Below are positions 9,067 to 16,020 of a DNA stretch of 39,818 nucleotides, piece after piece. The notes under the pieces were generated by a model. That model was given only the letters and a program-made list of their open reading frames with translations. It had not been told where the DNA came from and ran no database searches. Numbering within the stretch: position 1 is the first letter of the stretch; every line of letters starts with the position of its first letter. The translations under genes were made by a program, and so were the position numbers. The stretch is from a virus, in IMG/VR virus record IMGVR_UViG_3300031565_000130, positions 1 through 39,818 of that record. One strand, written 5' to 3'.

Positions 9067-10222
9067 TTTCCCCTATAGGAGTAAAACCATCATTAATAGC
9101 TCCCTCAACCTCATTCCTAGGAATGGAATATTGTTCACCGTTTTGATCCTGCATTAATATAGAATTTTGATCAGCTTCGCCTGCGGCATTTTGTAGGTTA
9201 GCCGCTTCCATTTCCATTTCGTCTATATCGTTAGCATCAATAGCGATTCCTAAATCAGAACTTAATTGTGCAGCTTTGTAGTAAGTATCCATCTCTTTGG
9301 TGATAGACGACATCTTTTCCTTCATGGTTTCAAGGTCGTCATTTTTCATATCAGGGAAATTCGGCTTTAATCGATCGTACATACCCTGACCTAATTTACC
9401 ACCACCAGCTTTTATAGCTTCTAAAGTGGCGGTTAGATTACCCATCTTTGCGCCCAAATCCTTTCTAGCCGCAGTTTCCTTTTGAAGGTCTTTATTATTA
9501 CTAAATTTGCCAAAGAAATCCTTCGCTGGATTAGCTAGGCCTGAATAACCCCCGATTGGTTGAAAACTATTCTTCTCGGTCAATCCCTTTAGTTTATCCC
9601 AGCTTTTATTTATTTCTTTAACGGCTAAGTAGGTATTACCTGCGCTTTTTTTGAATTTATTAGCCTGCCTCTGTTCTATTTTATCTAAAGGACGGAAAGA
9701 GCGACCTTCGATGTTTACTAACCCGTCATCACCCCCAGAGTTTCCAGTACCTCTAGAATTACCCATATTATGATAGCGTACCTGCTCAGCATGCTGTTTT
9801 TCAGCCATGCCCCTTCTCCACGCCTTCTCCTCATCTTGCCCAAGTCTTCTATCTTCCGCCGCTTGATGAGCGAGTATTTGATTAGCAATGGCGTTATTTT
9901 GAGTAAGCGCAGCATCTTCTGCATTATCATACTCTTGAATTGCTGGTGATAAAGCTCTGCCAAACAAACCTAAATTGTTCAAAAACCCTTTTTGTTTAGG
10001 CTGTTGGGCTATATTATTACCAAAAGCTGCCATTGAACGCCTGAAGGCTTTGTCCTGCTGTTTATCAGTCATCCCAAGCGACTCACGTGCGCTTGAGATG
10101 GCTCTATTAATACCAGCATCATAAGGATTATAAGCCTGTTGAGGCACTTGAGCTTGTTCCATATCAGGCGTCTGATTTGACTGCTGCTGATTTTCTATAT
10201 AATTTGCAATCGCTGGATTCAT
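9059..10222 (-). CDS. Probable minor virion / ejection protein, 387 aa
   Basis: A hydrophilic, mainly helical protein with a Gln/Asn-rich N-terminus (first 40 residues) and a stretch of charged helices near 100-150 (AAEDRRLGQDEEKAWRRG). A region around 205-290 resembles phage proteins of unknown function with KEINKSWDKLKG and GGKLGQGMYDRLKP. It lacks a signal peptide. Its ATG overlaps the stop of the 36-aa lipoprotein gene (TAATG) and its end overlaps the 717-aa gene by eight bases, so all three are likely translated together. A DNA-ejection function is plausible but unproven. Confidence 0.6.
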   Translation of the reverse strand: MNPAIANYIENQQQSNQTPDMEQAQVPQQAYNPYDAGINRAISSARESLGMTDKQQDKAFRRSMAAFGNNIAQQPKQKGFLNNLGLFGRALSPAIQEYDNAEDAALTQNNAIANQILAHQAAEDRRLGQDEEKAWRRGMAEKQHAEQVRYHNMGNSRGTGNSGGDDGLVNIEGRSFRPLDKIEQRQANKFKKSAGNTYLAVKEINKSWDKLKGLTEKNSFQPIGGYSGLANPAKDFFGKFSNNKDLQKETAARKDLGAKMGNLTATLEAIKAGGGKLGQGMYDRLKPNFPDMKNDDLETMKEKMSSITKEMDTYYKAAQLSSDLGIAIDANDIDEMEMEAANLQNAAGEADQNSILMQDQNGEQYSIPRNEVEGAINDGFTPIGENE

Positions 10223-10332
10223 TAATCTACTTCTTTACAGTTGGTTATTCTATCATCGTCTATCTCTAACCTTCCCATTGAACAGGAGGAAAGAGAAAGA
10301 GAGATAACGATAAATAATATAATTTTGCTCAT
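10222..10332 (-). CDS. Small lipoprotein, 36 aa
   Basis: A short gene between the 129-aa fibre-like gene and the 387-aa virion gene. The product starts MSKIILFIVISLSLSSCSMG: one lysine, a hydrophobic core and a lipobox LSSC with the cysteine at residue 17. A 19-residue acidic tail follows. An AAAAGG ribosome-binding site lies seven bases before the ATG. The stop overlaps the next ATG as TAATG. These features fit a prophage-style lipoprotein exported by the Sec system and lipid-anchored. Known phage lipoproteins of this size act as outer spanins (Rz1), lysis lipoproteins or receptor-blocking exclusion proteins (T5 Llp). No inner spanin is recognised beside it. Confidence 0.7.
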   Translation of the reverse strand: MSKIILFIVISLSLSSCSMGRLEIDDDRITNCKEVD

Positions 10333-10342
10333 GTTTTACCTT

Positions 10343-10732
10343 TTAAACGGTTGCTATCACAACCCAAGCACCATCAATACGAGCTGTGAGTACATTGTTT
10401 GTCGTGTCGTAATACGTAAAGCCATTTACTTCGTTTGCTGCTACTTCAACAGCCGCCTCAGTTCCACTTGGGATTAGAACTGGAGAGCTTCCAGCTACAA
10501 GACCTGTTCCAATAGCTGTTGAGCTACTAGTTAGAGTATTCCAAGTGGCGTTTTGGCGAACTTGAAATAAGAGCGTGTCTGTATTGTATATGATAGCTCC
10601 ATTAGAAGCCGTAATAGCGTCTCTTTGAACCGTAGTTAACTGCGGTGCATAGAAACCATTATTGGTAGTAGCTGAAGATTTTGCGACCACTTCAAGGCCG
10701 CCATTGATACGTGTTATTGCTGGGACTGTCAT
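10343..10732 (-). CDS. Fibre-associated / short tail protein, 129 aa
   Basis: A beta-rich protein of 129 aa. Residues about 22-65 carry the pattern TNNGFYAPQLTTVQRDAI, then NGAIIYNTDTLLFQVR and TWNTL. The same pattern opens the 882-aa fibre (NGLYTPELTQEQID, NGAIVYNTTDDNFQI), so the two share a module. Such 'LT--QRDAI--NG-I-YNTDT--FQ----W' segments are frequent in phage tail fibres. The C-terminus has a second variant of it (FTYYDTTNNVLTARIDGAW). The start is 93 bases behind a structured leader (10770-10825). It is followed ten bases later by the lipoprotein gene. Confidence 0.65.
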   Translation of the reverse strand: MTVPAITRINGGLEVVAKSSATTNNGFYAPQLTTVQRDAITASNGAIIYNTDTLLFQVRQNATWNTLTSSSTAIGTGLVAGSSPVLIPSGTEAAVEVAANEVNGFTYYDTTNNVLTARIDGAWVVIATV

Positions 10733-10769
10733 AAAATTCTCTTTTAATTTTTTAAATAAAACTATTAAG

Positions 10770-10825
10770 ATTCTTTTATGGACAAGAATAAGTAACCAGA
10801 TACGATTTTAAGTTTCGTAGAAACT
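10770..10825 (-). promoter_or_regulatory. Structured leader element, copy 1
   Basis: On the minus strand this begins with AGTTTC-TAC-GAAACT, then TAAAATCGTAT. The piece TACGA inside the first palindrome is also the complement of the downstream TCGTA, so two pairings compete or form an H-type pseudoknot. Downstream, ATTCTT and AAGAAT (10784-10789 with 10770-10775) enclose the 8-base loop GTCCATAA. The element starts on the last base of the upstream stop codon and its first base lies 93 bases before the ATG of the 129-aa gene. The same arrangement recurs at 14464-14522 and 23155-23211. It could be an RNA regulator, a processing site or a phage-specific promoter. Confidence 0.6.
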
Positions 10826-11205
10826 CAGATTGCTAAGGGTAGTTCATTAAGTCTAGTATAGCTGATGTCTAAATCAACTATTTGTGTGTAGCCGTTAGTA
10901 AAACACTCTAGACTATCGACTACACTTGGATTGGCACTATATTCAAGAAAGATTTGTAGCCCTAATCTTGCTATAACGTCTACAGTTTCATGCCCCTCTA
11001 TCTCAAATTCATTAATGTAATATATCTCAACTGGGGAAATTTGCGTCCTGATTTTTTTTAAATTAAATCGAATATCCTGAACCCCCCTATTACAAACTAT
11101 TAATCCGTTAACTAATAATGTATTAGCATCAGCCACTAAAATAGTTGTTGGCGTTTCACTTACACTAGCGAAAGGATTACTCGGATAATCTACAAAAATT
11201 CCCAT
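10825..11205 (-). CDS. Small virion-associated beta protein, 126 aa
   Basis: The sequence alternates short beta-strand patterns (TTILVADANTLLVNGLIVCN, VQDIRFNLKKIR, INEFEIEGHETVDV) without membrane or signal segments. Proteins of this look, with a 'NTLLVNGLIVCNRG' strand pair, occur in many phages as small head-tail or tail-surface proteins, but I cannot name a family. It lies in the fibre gene set and ends immediately before the structured leader of the next gene. Function unknown. Confidence 0.6.
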   Translation of the reverse strand: MGIFVDYPSNPFASVSETPTTILVADANTLLVNGLIVCNRGVQDIRFNLKKIRTQISPVEIYYINEFEIEGHETVDVIARLGLQIFLEYSANPSVVDSLECFTNGYTQIVDLDISYTRLNELPLAI

Positions 11206-11212
11206 AAATTAT

Positions 11213-11461
11213 TTATTCCACCAAGCCGTCATTACTTTCTGGAACTGGAACTATTGCTTTTAATTCCTTTAGTGATACGTCTACTTTATCACAAAGATTT
11301 CTTAAAGCTGTACAGCCATTTTTATATTCAGGAAGTGAGGGTGCATTTGCACTAAAAATTTGAGCAGTTAATGATTGAATGAATTGTAAATCAATAGCTA
11401 AACTATTAACCATAATGCTTCTTTTTTTTTGCTCTTCTATAAGTGTTTCAATATTATTCAT
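11213..11461 (-). CDS. Small helical protein, 82 aa
   Basis: Not recognised. The protein is probably all helical, with heptad-like Leu/Ile spacing in the first 40 residues and two cysteines (GCTALRNLCDKVDVSL). It has no signal peptide or membrane span. It lies between an 80-aa coiled-coil protein and the 126-aa beta protein, twelve and seven bases away, in the operon behind the largest fibre. Small coiled-coil proteins behind fibre genes are sometimes assembly chaperones; here this is a guess. Confidence 0.55.
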   Translation of the reverse strand: MNNIETLIEEQKKRSIMVNSLAIDLQFIQSLTAQIFSANAPSLPEYKNGCTALRNLCDKVDVSLKELKAIVPVPESNDGLVE

Positions 11462-11473
11462 ATAATTTCCTAT

Positions 11474-11716
11474 TTATAATTTTGGAATCGTTTCTTCAAC
11501 TATTACGATAAGCTCATTTACGTAAACTTCTTCTTTTCGACATGTTGCAATAGCTTCTTGAGAAGTTATTATTTGTTCTCTAAGTACGGCTATATTTTGT
11601 TCTTGCATAAGAATTGCTTGATCTATACTAAGTTGCAACTGCTCCTCTTGTGCAATTAATCCGTTATAACGAAGCAATTCGTTCTTCAAATATTCTAGTA
11701 ATTCTTCTTGATTCAT
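11474..11716 (-). CDS. Small coiled-coil protein, 80 aa
   Basis: An almost fully helical Gln/Glu/Leu/Ile-rich protein with a continuous coiled-coil pattern (LRYNGLIAQEEQLQLSID, then VLREQIITSQEAIATCRK). It has no signal or membrane segment, which argues against an inner spanin. It follows the 882-aa fibre by 64 AT-rich bases and is followed by another small helical protein. A fibre-assembly chaperone or trimerisation partner would fit the place, but I have no family evidence. Confidence 0.55.
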   Translation of the reverse strand: MNQEELLEYLKNELLRYNGLIAQEEQLQLSIDQAILMQEQNIAVLREQIITSQEAIATCRKEEVYVNELIVIVEETIPKL

Positions 11717-11780
11717 TATTTAGATCTCTCTTTTATTATTAATTTTATTATTATAACATAGATTTTTTAATTTGTTGATT

Positions 11781-14429
11781 TTATGCATTTATAATCATCC
11801 AATTCACTGTAGCTGTAGTATCAAGCCCATTCGTTGAATAAACTGTAAAACTTGTCCCATTAATTATTGATCCAACTATTGTTGTACCAACATTCAAAAG
11901 AGAAGGTAATGCAGCTCCACTATTTCTAGTTACGAGTACTGTAGATGAAGTAGTGATTGCCCCTGTAGCAACTGTAATCCCAGTAGTACCATCTAGTGTA
12001 GCCGTTCCTGAAGTGAGGTTAGTAGTTGCTGTCACTAAAGTACCTGTATGAGAAGACGTTCCACTGGTGAATTTTGGTAATCCACTTGTAACAGAAAATA
12101 TCCCATCATTGACAACACCAGGAGCTGCTGGAACGGAAGAACTTGTAATATAAATTAATGGAATGCTAGAATTGTCAGTACCTAAATGCAAAGAATAAGC
12201 GGGAGATGATTTTCCTATTCCCACAAAGCAGTTTGATCCTAAGACAATAGAGTTAGAACTACCTACTTTTGCATTGTATCCAATAGCTGCGGCATTTGTA
12301 AGACCACTAGATAAAGCGTCCGTATCGTAACCTAGAAATAAACAATTAGTATAAGAAAAAAACGACGCTGAGTTGTAACCTAAACCCACGTTGCCTGATC
12401 CAGTGTTAGAAAATAAAGATAATTGTCCTACGGCTAGGTTCTGTGATCCAGTCGTGTTAGAATATAAAGATAATTCTCCTACGGCTAGGTTCTGTGATCC
12501 AGTCGTGTTAGAAAATAAAGAGGATGCTCCTACGGCTAGGTTGTTAAAGGCAGTTGTGTTAGATCTTAAAGAGGATACTCCTACGGCTAGGTTGTGAAAG
12601 CCAGTCGTGTTAGAAAATAAAGAGGATGCTCCTACGGCTAGGTTGTTAAAGCCAGTCGTGTTAGATGTTAAAGAGGATACTCCTACGGCTAGGTTCTGTG
12701 ATCCAGTCGTGTTAGAATATAAAGAGGATTGTCCTACGGCTAGGTTGTTAAAGGCAGTTGTGTTAGATCTTAAAGAGGATACTCCTACGGCTAGGTTCTG
12801 TGATCCAGTCGTGTTAGAATATAAAGATAATTCTCCTACGGCTAGGTTGTTTGATCCAGTCGTGTTAGAAAATAAAGAGGATTGTCCTACGGCTAGGTTC
12901 TGTGATCCAGTCGTGTTAGAATATAAAGAGGATGCTCCTACGGCTAGGTTGTTAAAGGCAGTTGTGTTAGATCTTAAAGAGGATTGTCCTACGGCTAGGT
13001 TGTTTGAGCCAGTCGTGTTAGAAAATAAAGATAATTGTCCTACGGCTAGGTTCTGTGATCCAGTCGTGTTAGAATATAAAGAGGATTGTCCTACGGCTAG
13101 GTTGTTAAAGGCAGTTGTGTTAGATCTTAAAGAGGATTGTCCTACGGCTAGGTTCTGTGATCCAGTCGTGTTAGATGTTAAAGAGGATACTCCTACGGCT
13201 AGGTTCTGTGATCCAGTCGTGTTAGAATATAAAGAGAATACTCCTACGGCTAGGTTGTTAAAGGCAGTTGTGTTAGATCTTAAAGAGGATACTCCTACGG
13301 CTAGGTTCTGTGATCCAGTCGTGTTAGAATATAAAGAGGATTGTCCTACGGCTAGGTTGTTAAAGCCAGTCGTGTTAGAAAATAAAGATAATTGTCCTAC
13401 GGCTAGGTTCTGTGATCCAGTCGTGTTAGATGTTAAAGAGGATACTCCTACGGCTAGGTTCTGTGATCCAGTCGTGTTAGATGTTAAAGAATCTCCTCCA
13501 ATACTAACATTATTAACACCGCTCATGGTATTATTACCTGCATTAGTTCCAGCAAAAAAATTATTAGTTGTTGAATAGGTATCTATAAAATAAGTAGGAT
13601 TTCCTGGATAATAAATAGTTGTAGCGTCTATTCCGCTATCTTTAAGAGCTTTACCTGTAGCATCTGAAAAACTAGCTATATTATTTAATGTAGAGCTACC
13701 CGCCCCAAATACATCTCCTACTTCCTTCCAACTCAAATTATCACGTAAGTTAAATTTATTGGTGTCAATATTATATAAAATCATGCCTGGAGTTGGAAAG
13801 AAATCTACATCGTCTCTTTCCGCTGTTGTTAACCTAGATAATAATAAAGCACCTGTTGTCGTTTGTAACTCAACTAACGCTGACGGCGTAGTAGAGGAGC
13901 TAGGCAGTCCGCCTGTAAATAAAGAGGAAACTTGAGAATCTAACCCAAAGTCATTTACTATAAATTCGACTGGCATTAATCCATCAACGAAAATCAACCC
14001 TATGTCATTAACAAACTTTAAGTGTCCTAAATTACCTATCTCATTAATATCAACTAACGGGGCTTTTACTTTCTTGGTTCTAAATTTGTTCGCAAGTAGT
14101 AAGGCTGGCACTCGAGTAATAGATACACCGCTGTCTTCTATTTCTGAGCCAGCAGTATTGGAAAAGGTTGCTATATTGTCGACAACAGAAAAATTAGGAC
14201 CACTTACGTCTCCCTCACTTGTATTAATAATTTCCCAGTCATTCTGTTCATAAATTTGAAAATTATCGTCGGTAGTATTATATACAATTGCCCCATTTTT
14301 AAGCGCATTTTGCGGTATTTTATCTATTTGTTCTTGCGTTAACTCAGGAGTGTAAAGTCCGTTGTTTGTGTTGGTAGGGCTTTCCTTGATTACTACGCTT
14401 GAAAAGGTTGTTATTGGTGCTTTTGGCAT
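11781..14429 (-). CDS. Large repeat-containing tail fibre / adhesin-like protein, 882 aa
   Basis: The N-terminal part (about 1-110) has the NGLYTPELTQEQID and NGAIVYNT module shared with the 129-aa protein, presumably for attachment or assembly. A related module (ALLLSRLTTAERDDV) follows near 190-240. From about 317 to 673 come 21 uninterrupted 17-residue repeats with the core NLAVG and SNTT, flanked by decayed copies (NNVSIGGDSL before, GSGNVGLGYNSA after). They resemble the left-handed beta-roll repeats of YadA-type trimeric adhesin heads, although those have 14-residue periods. The C-terminal 100 residues are a Thr/Ser-rich beta domain ending TATVNWMIINA, typical of fibre tips. The gene is preceded by structured leader copy 2. 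Confidence 0.85.
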   Translation of the reverse strand: MPKAPITTFSSVVIKESPTNTNNGLYTPELTQEQIDKIPQNALKNGAIVYNTTDDNFQIYEQNDWEIINTSEGDVSGPNFSVVDNIATFSNTAGSEIEDSGVSITRVPALLLANKFRTKKVKAPLVDINEIGNLGHLKFVNDIGLIFVDGLMPVEFIVNDFGLDSQVSSLFTGGLPSSSTTPSALVELQTTTGALLLSRLTTAERDDVDFFPTPGMILYNIDTNKFNLRDNLSWKEVGDVFGAGSSTLNNIASFSDATGKALKDSGIDATTIYYPGNPTYFIDTYSTTNNFFAGTNAGNNTMSGVNNVSIGGDSLTSNTTGSQNLAVGVSSLTSNTTGSQNLAVGQLSLFSNTTGFNNLAVGQSSLYSNTTGSQNLAVGVSSLRSNTTAFNNLAVGVFSLYSNTTGSQNLAVGVSSLTSNTTGSQNLAVGQSSLRSNTTAFNNLAVGQSSLYSNTTGSQNLAVGQLSLFSNTTGSNNLAVGQSSLRSNTTAFNNLAVGASSLYSNTTGSQNLAVGQSSLFSNTTGSNNLAVGELSLYSNTTGSQNLAVGVSSLRSNTTAFNNLAVGQSSLYSNTTGSQNLAVGVSSLTSNTTGFNNLAVGASSLFSNTTGFHNLAVGVSSLRSNTTAFNNLAVGASSLFSNTTGSQNLAVGELSLYSNTTGSQNLAVGQLSLFSNTGSGNVGLGYNSASFFSYTNCLFLGYDTDALSSGLTNAAAIGYNAKVGSSNSIVLGSNCFVGIGKSSPAYSLHLGTDNSSIPLIYITSSSVPAAPGVVNDGIFSVTSGLPKFTSGTSSHTGTLVTATTNLTSGTATLDGTTGITVATGAITTSSTVLVTRNSGAALPSLLNVGTTIVGSIINGTSFTVYSTNGLDTTATVNWMIINA
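12411..13481 (-). repeat. 21 tandem 51-bp repeats inside the 882-aa fibre gene
   Basis: The core TCCTACGGCTAGGTT (plus strand) recurs exactly every 51 bases from 12426 to 13446, giving 21 units. Because 51 is a multiple of three, the reading frame survives changes in copy number, and the complementary strand is also open. Units differ at four places: the three residues before NLAVG (GSQ, AFN, GFN, GSN, GFH), the residue after it (V, Q, A, E), the next residue (mostly S, sometimes L or F), and the last residue (T, F, Y, R). Confidence 0.95.
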
Positions 14430-14463
14430 AAAATTATTCCTAGGATTTTTTAATAAATCTGAA

Positions 14464-14522
14464 ATTCTTTTATGGACAAGAACTATATAACCAAAGATAC
14501 GATTTTAAGTTTCGTAGAAACT
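14464..14522 (-). promoter_or_regulatory. Structured leader element, copy 2
   Basis: The core is identical to copy 1 (AGTTTC-TAC-GAAACT and TAAAATCGTAT on the minus strand, 14497-14522). The second hairpin has stem GTTCTT with AAGAAT, using one G-U pair, around the loop GTCCATAA (14470-14477). The first base lies 93 bases before the ATG of the 882-aa fibre, the same distance as in copy 1. The remaining bases between this element and the end of the 480-aa fibre gene (14523-14573) show nothing further. Confidence 0.6.
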
Positions 14523-14573
14523 ATTGAATTATTACTAGTATAGCACATCTTTCTATTCTACAATAATATTATA

Positions 14574-16016
14574 CTAAAGTGTGCTTACTACAAAATTCAT
14601 GTTATTGGCGGTAAAATCACGATTATTAGCACCGCACGTAACCCATATCTCAACATAATCATTAGTTACTAACGAAGTTAAACAAGATACAGCAACGCTA
14701 TTAGGGCTAGAACTAGAAGAACTTGAGATCGGTGCGCTAATATTTAAGGGGGTACTTATAGCATTTTTAGATATTACTAAGCTTACAACTGTTCCGCCAC
14801 CCGATAAAATATAATCTAAATTAACATTTATAGAGACATTAATTGGATCGACTCCAGTATATTGCATTCTATTTGAAGTCAATACAAACAAATTACTAAT
14901 ACCTGAGGTAGTCGCTGCTATAACCTTAACGTAAGTACCTGAAGTAGTAAGCGTTGTTATAGCAACATTTGATGATATATATATATAACCATAAGCATTA
15001 GACTCCCAGCTAGGTAATGCCGAAGACCCATTTGATTTAAGACGCGCCCCTGTAGTTCCTGTCCCTGCATTTTGAAAATTATTTGTTGCTAAAGTTCCAC
15101 CGCATAAAATTCCGTAAGCCGTTGTGCTAGCTACCCCCGTCCCTCCATTAACTACATTCACTTGACCTGTTAAATTAGCTATTAGACTTCCAACTCCAGC
15201 GCTCCAACTTATATTAGTACCATTAGTCGGAACGGCTGATACTGGATTGGCTCCTGTCGAACCGATTAATAACTGGCCATCAGTAAGAGTTTGTGAAGTA
15301 ATAGAATTTAATGTTGCACCTATTAAGACAGAGCCTTGCGTTACGCTTTGAGTAGCGATATTTGTTAACCCTAAATTGGTTCTCGCAGTAGCTGCATTTG
15401 CTAAATCAAATAAATTGTTTGTAGCCAATAAAGGAGTGTTTCCATTTGACGCTGCTGTAAGTCGTCCTTGAGAATTTACCGTAAAACTTGCGTATGTATA
15501 AGAGCCAGACGTTACTGCTGTATTAGCTATAGTCGTTATTATATTCGTACCAACATTTCCCGCACCTGTAACATCTTCTGTTAGCGTAACGACACCGCTT
15601 GCTAGAGAGTCTGCATAACCTTTTGTAACAGCATCCGTTGCTATCATAGGAGTTGCTAAATTAGTAATTTTATTATTACCTAAATTGAGATTACTTGATA
15701 TGGGGGCAAAAATATTAATGCCTCCATTTGCCGTATAAGTTATAATATCAATACCAGTAGACTGGGAATTCACAAAACTTTGAAGAGTTAAAGATCCATG
15801 CGTATCGGTATCAGTCGTTGTATGTGTCCATCTAAAACCAGATAACATATTGTTTCTATATTCCATATCAAATTGAGCTGGAATACCAAGGCTAGGAATG
15901 AAGCTATTAGTTATCTGCAAGGCAGATAGTTGTTGTGTATAATTAAATTGTTGCGTAGCTCCTAAAATATTTAGAATAGGGTTAATCCCTGCTACAGTTA
16001 TAACGCTCATTGGCAT
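14574..16016 (-). CDS. Tail fibre with C1q/TNF-like C-terminal domain, 480 aa
   Basis: A typical phage fibre. Near residues 105-135 is NNKITNLATPMIATDAVTKG followed by YADSLASG, the linker found at the base of many fibres. A low-complexity beta region with ATARTNLGLTNIATQ and TNGTNISWSAG comes next. From about 345 to 480 the sequence looks like a jelly-roll receptor-binding tip (YIYISSNVAITTLTTSGT, VKVIAATTSGISN, NRMQYTG). It lies between the collagen-like fibre and the 882-aa fibre, so the virion may carry several fibre types or a branched one. Receptor unknown. Confidence 0.85.
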   Translation of the reverse strand: MPMSVITVAGINPILNILGATQQFNYTQQLSALQITNSFIPSLGIPAQFDMEYRNNMLSGFRWTHTTTDTDTHGSLTLQSFVNSQSTGIDIITYTANGGINIFAPISSNLNLGNNKITNLATPMIATDAVTKGYADSLASGVVTLTEDVTGAGNVGTNIITTIANTAVTSGSYTYASFTVNSQGRLTAASNGNTPLLATNNLFDLANAATARTNLGLTNIATQSVTQGSVLIGATLNSITSQTLTDGQLLIGSTGANPVSAVPTNGTNISWSAGVGSLIANLTGQVNVVNGGTGVASTTAYGILCGGTLATNNFQNAGTGTTGARLKSNGSSALPSWESNAYGYIYISSNVAITTLTTSGTYVKVIAATTSGISNLFVLTSNRMQYTGVDPINVSINVNLDYILSGGGTVVSLVISKNAISTPLNISAPISSSSSSSPNSVAVSCLTSLVTNDYVEIWVTCGANNRDFTANNMNFVVSTL

Positions 16017-16020
16017 AATA

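Noticed and set aside
12411-13481. CRISPR array
   Set aside because: The repeats are continuous, without unique spacers, and encode a periodic protein.
12607-13578. Long open frame on the plus strand across the fibre repeats
   Set aside because: It exists only because the 51-bp repeat has a period divisible by three; its product is a repetitive mirror of the fibre gene and has no own signals.
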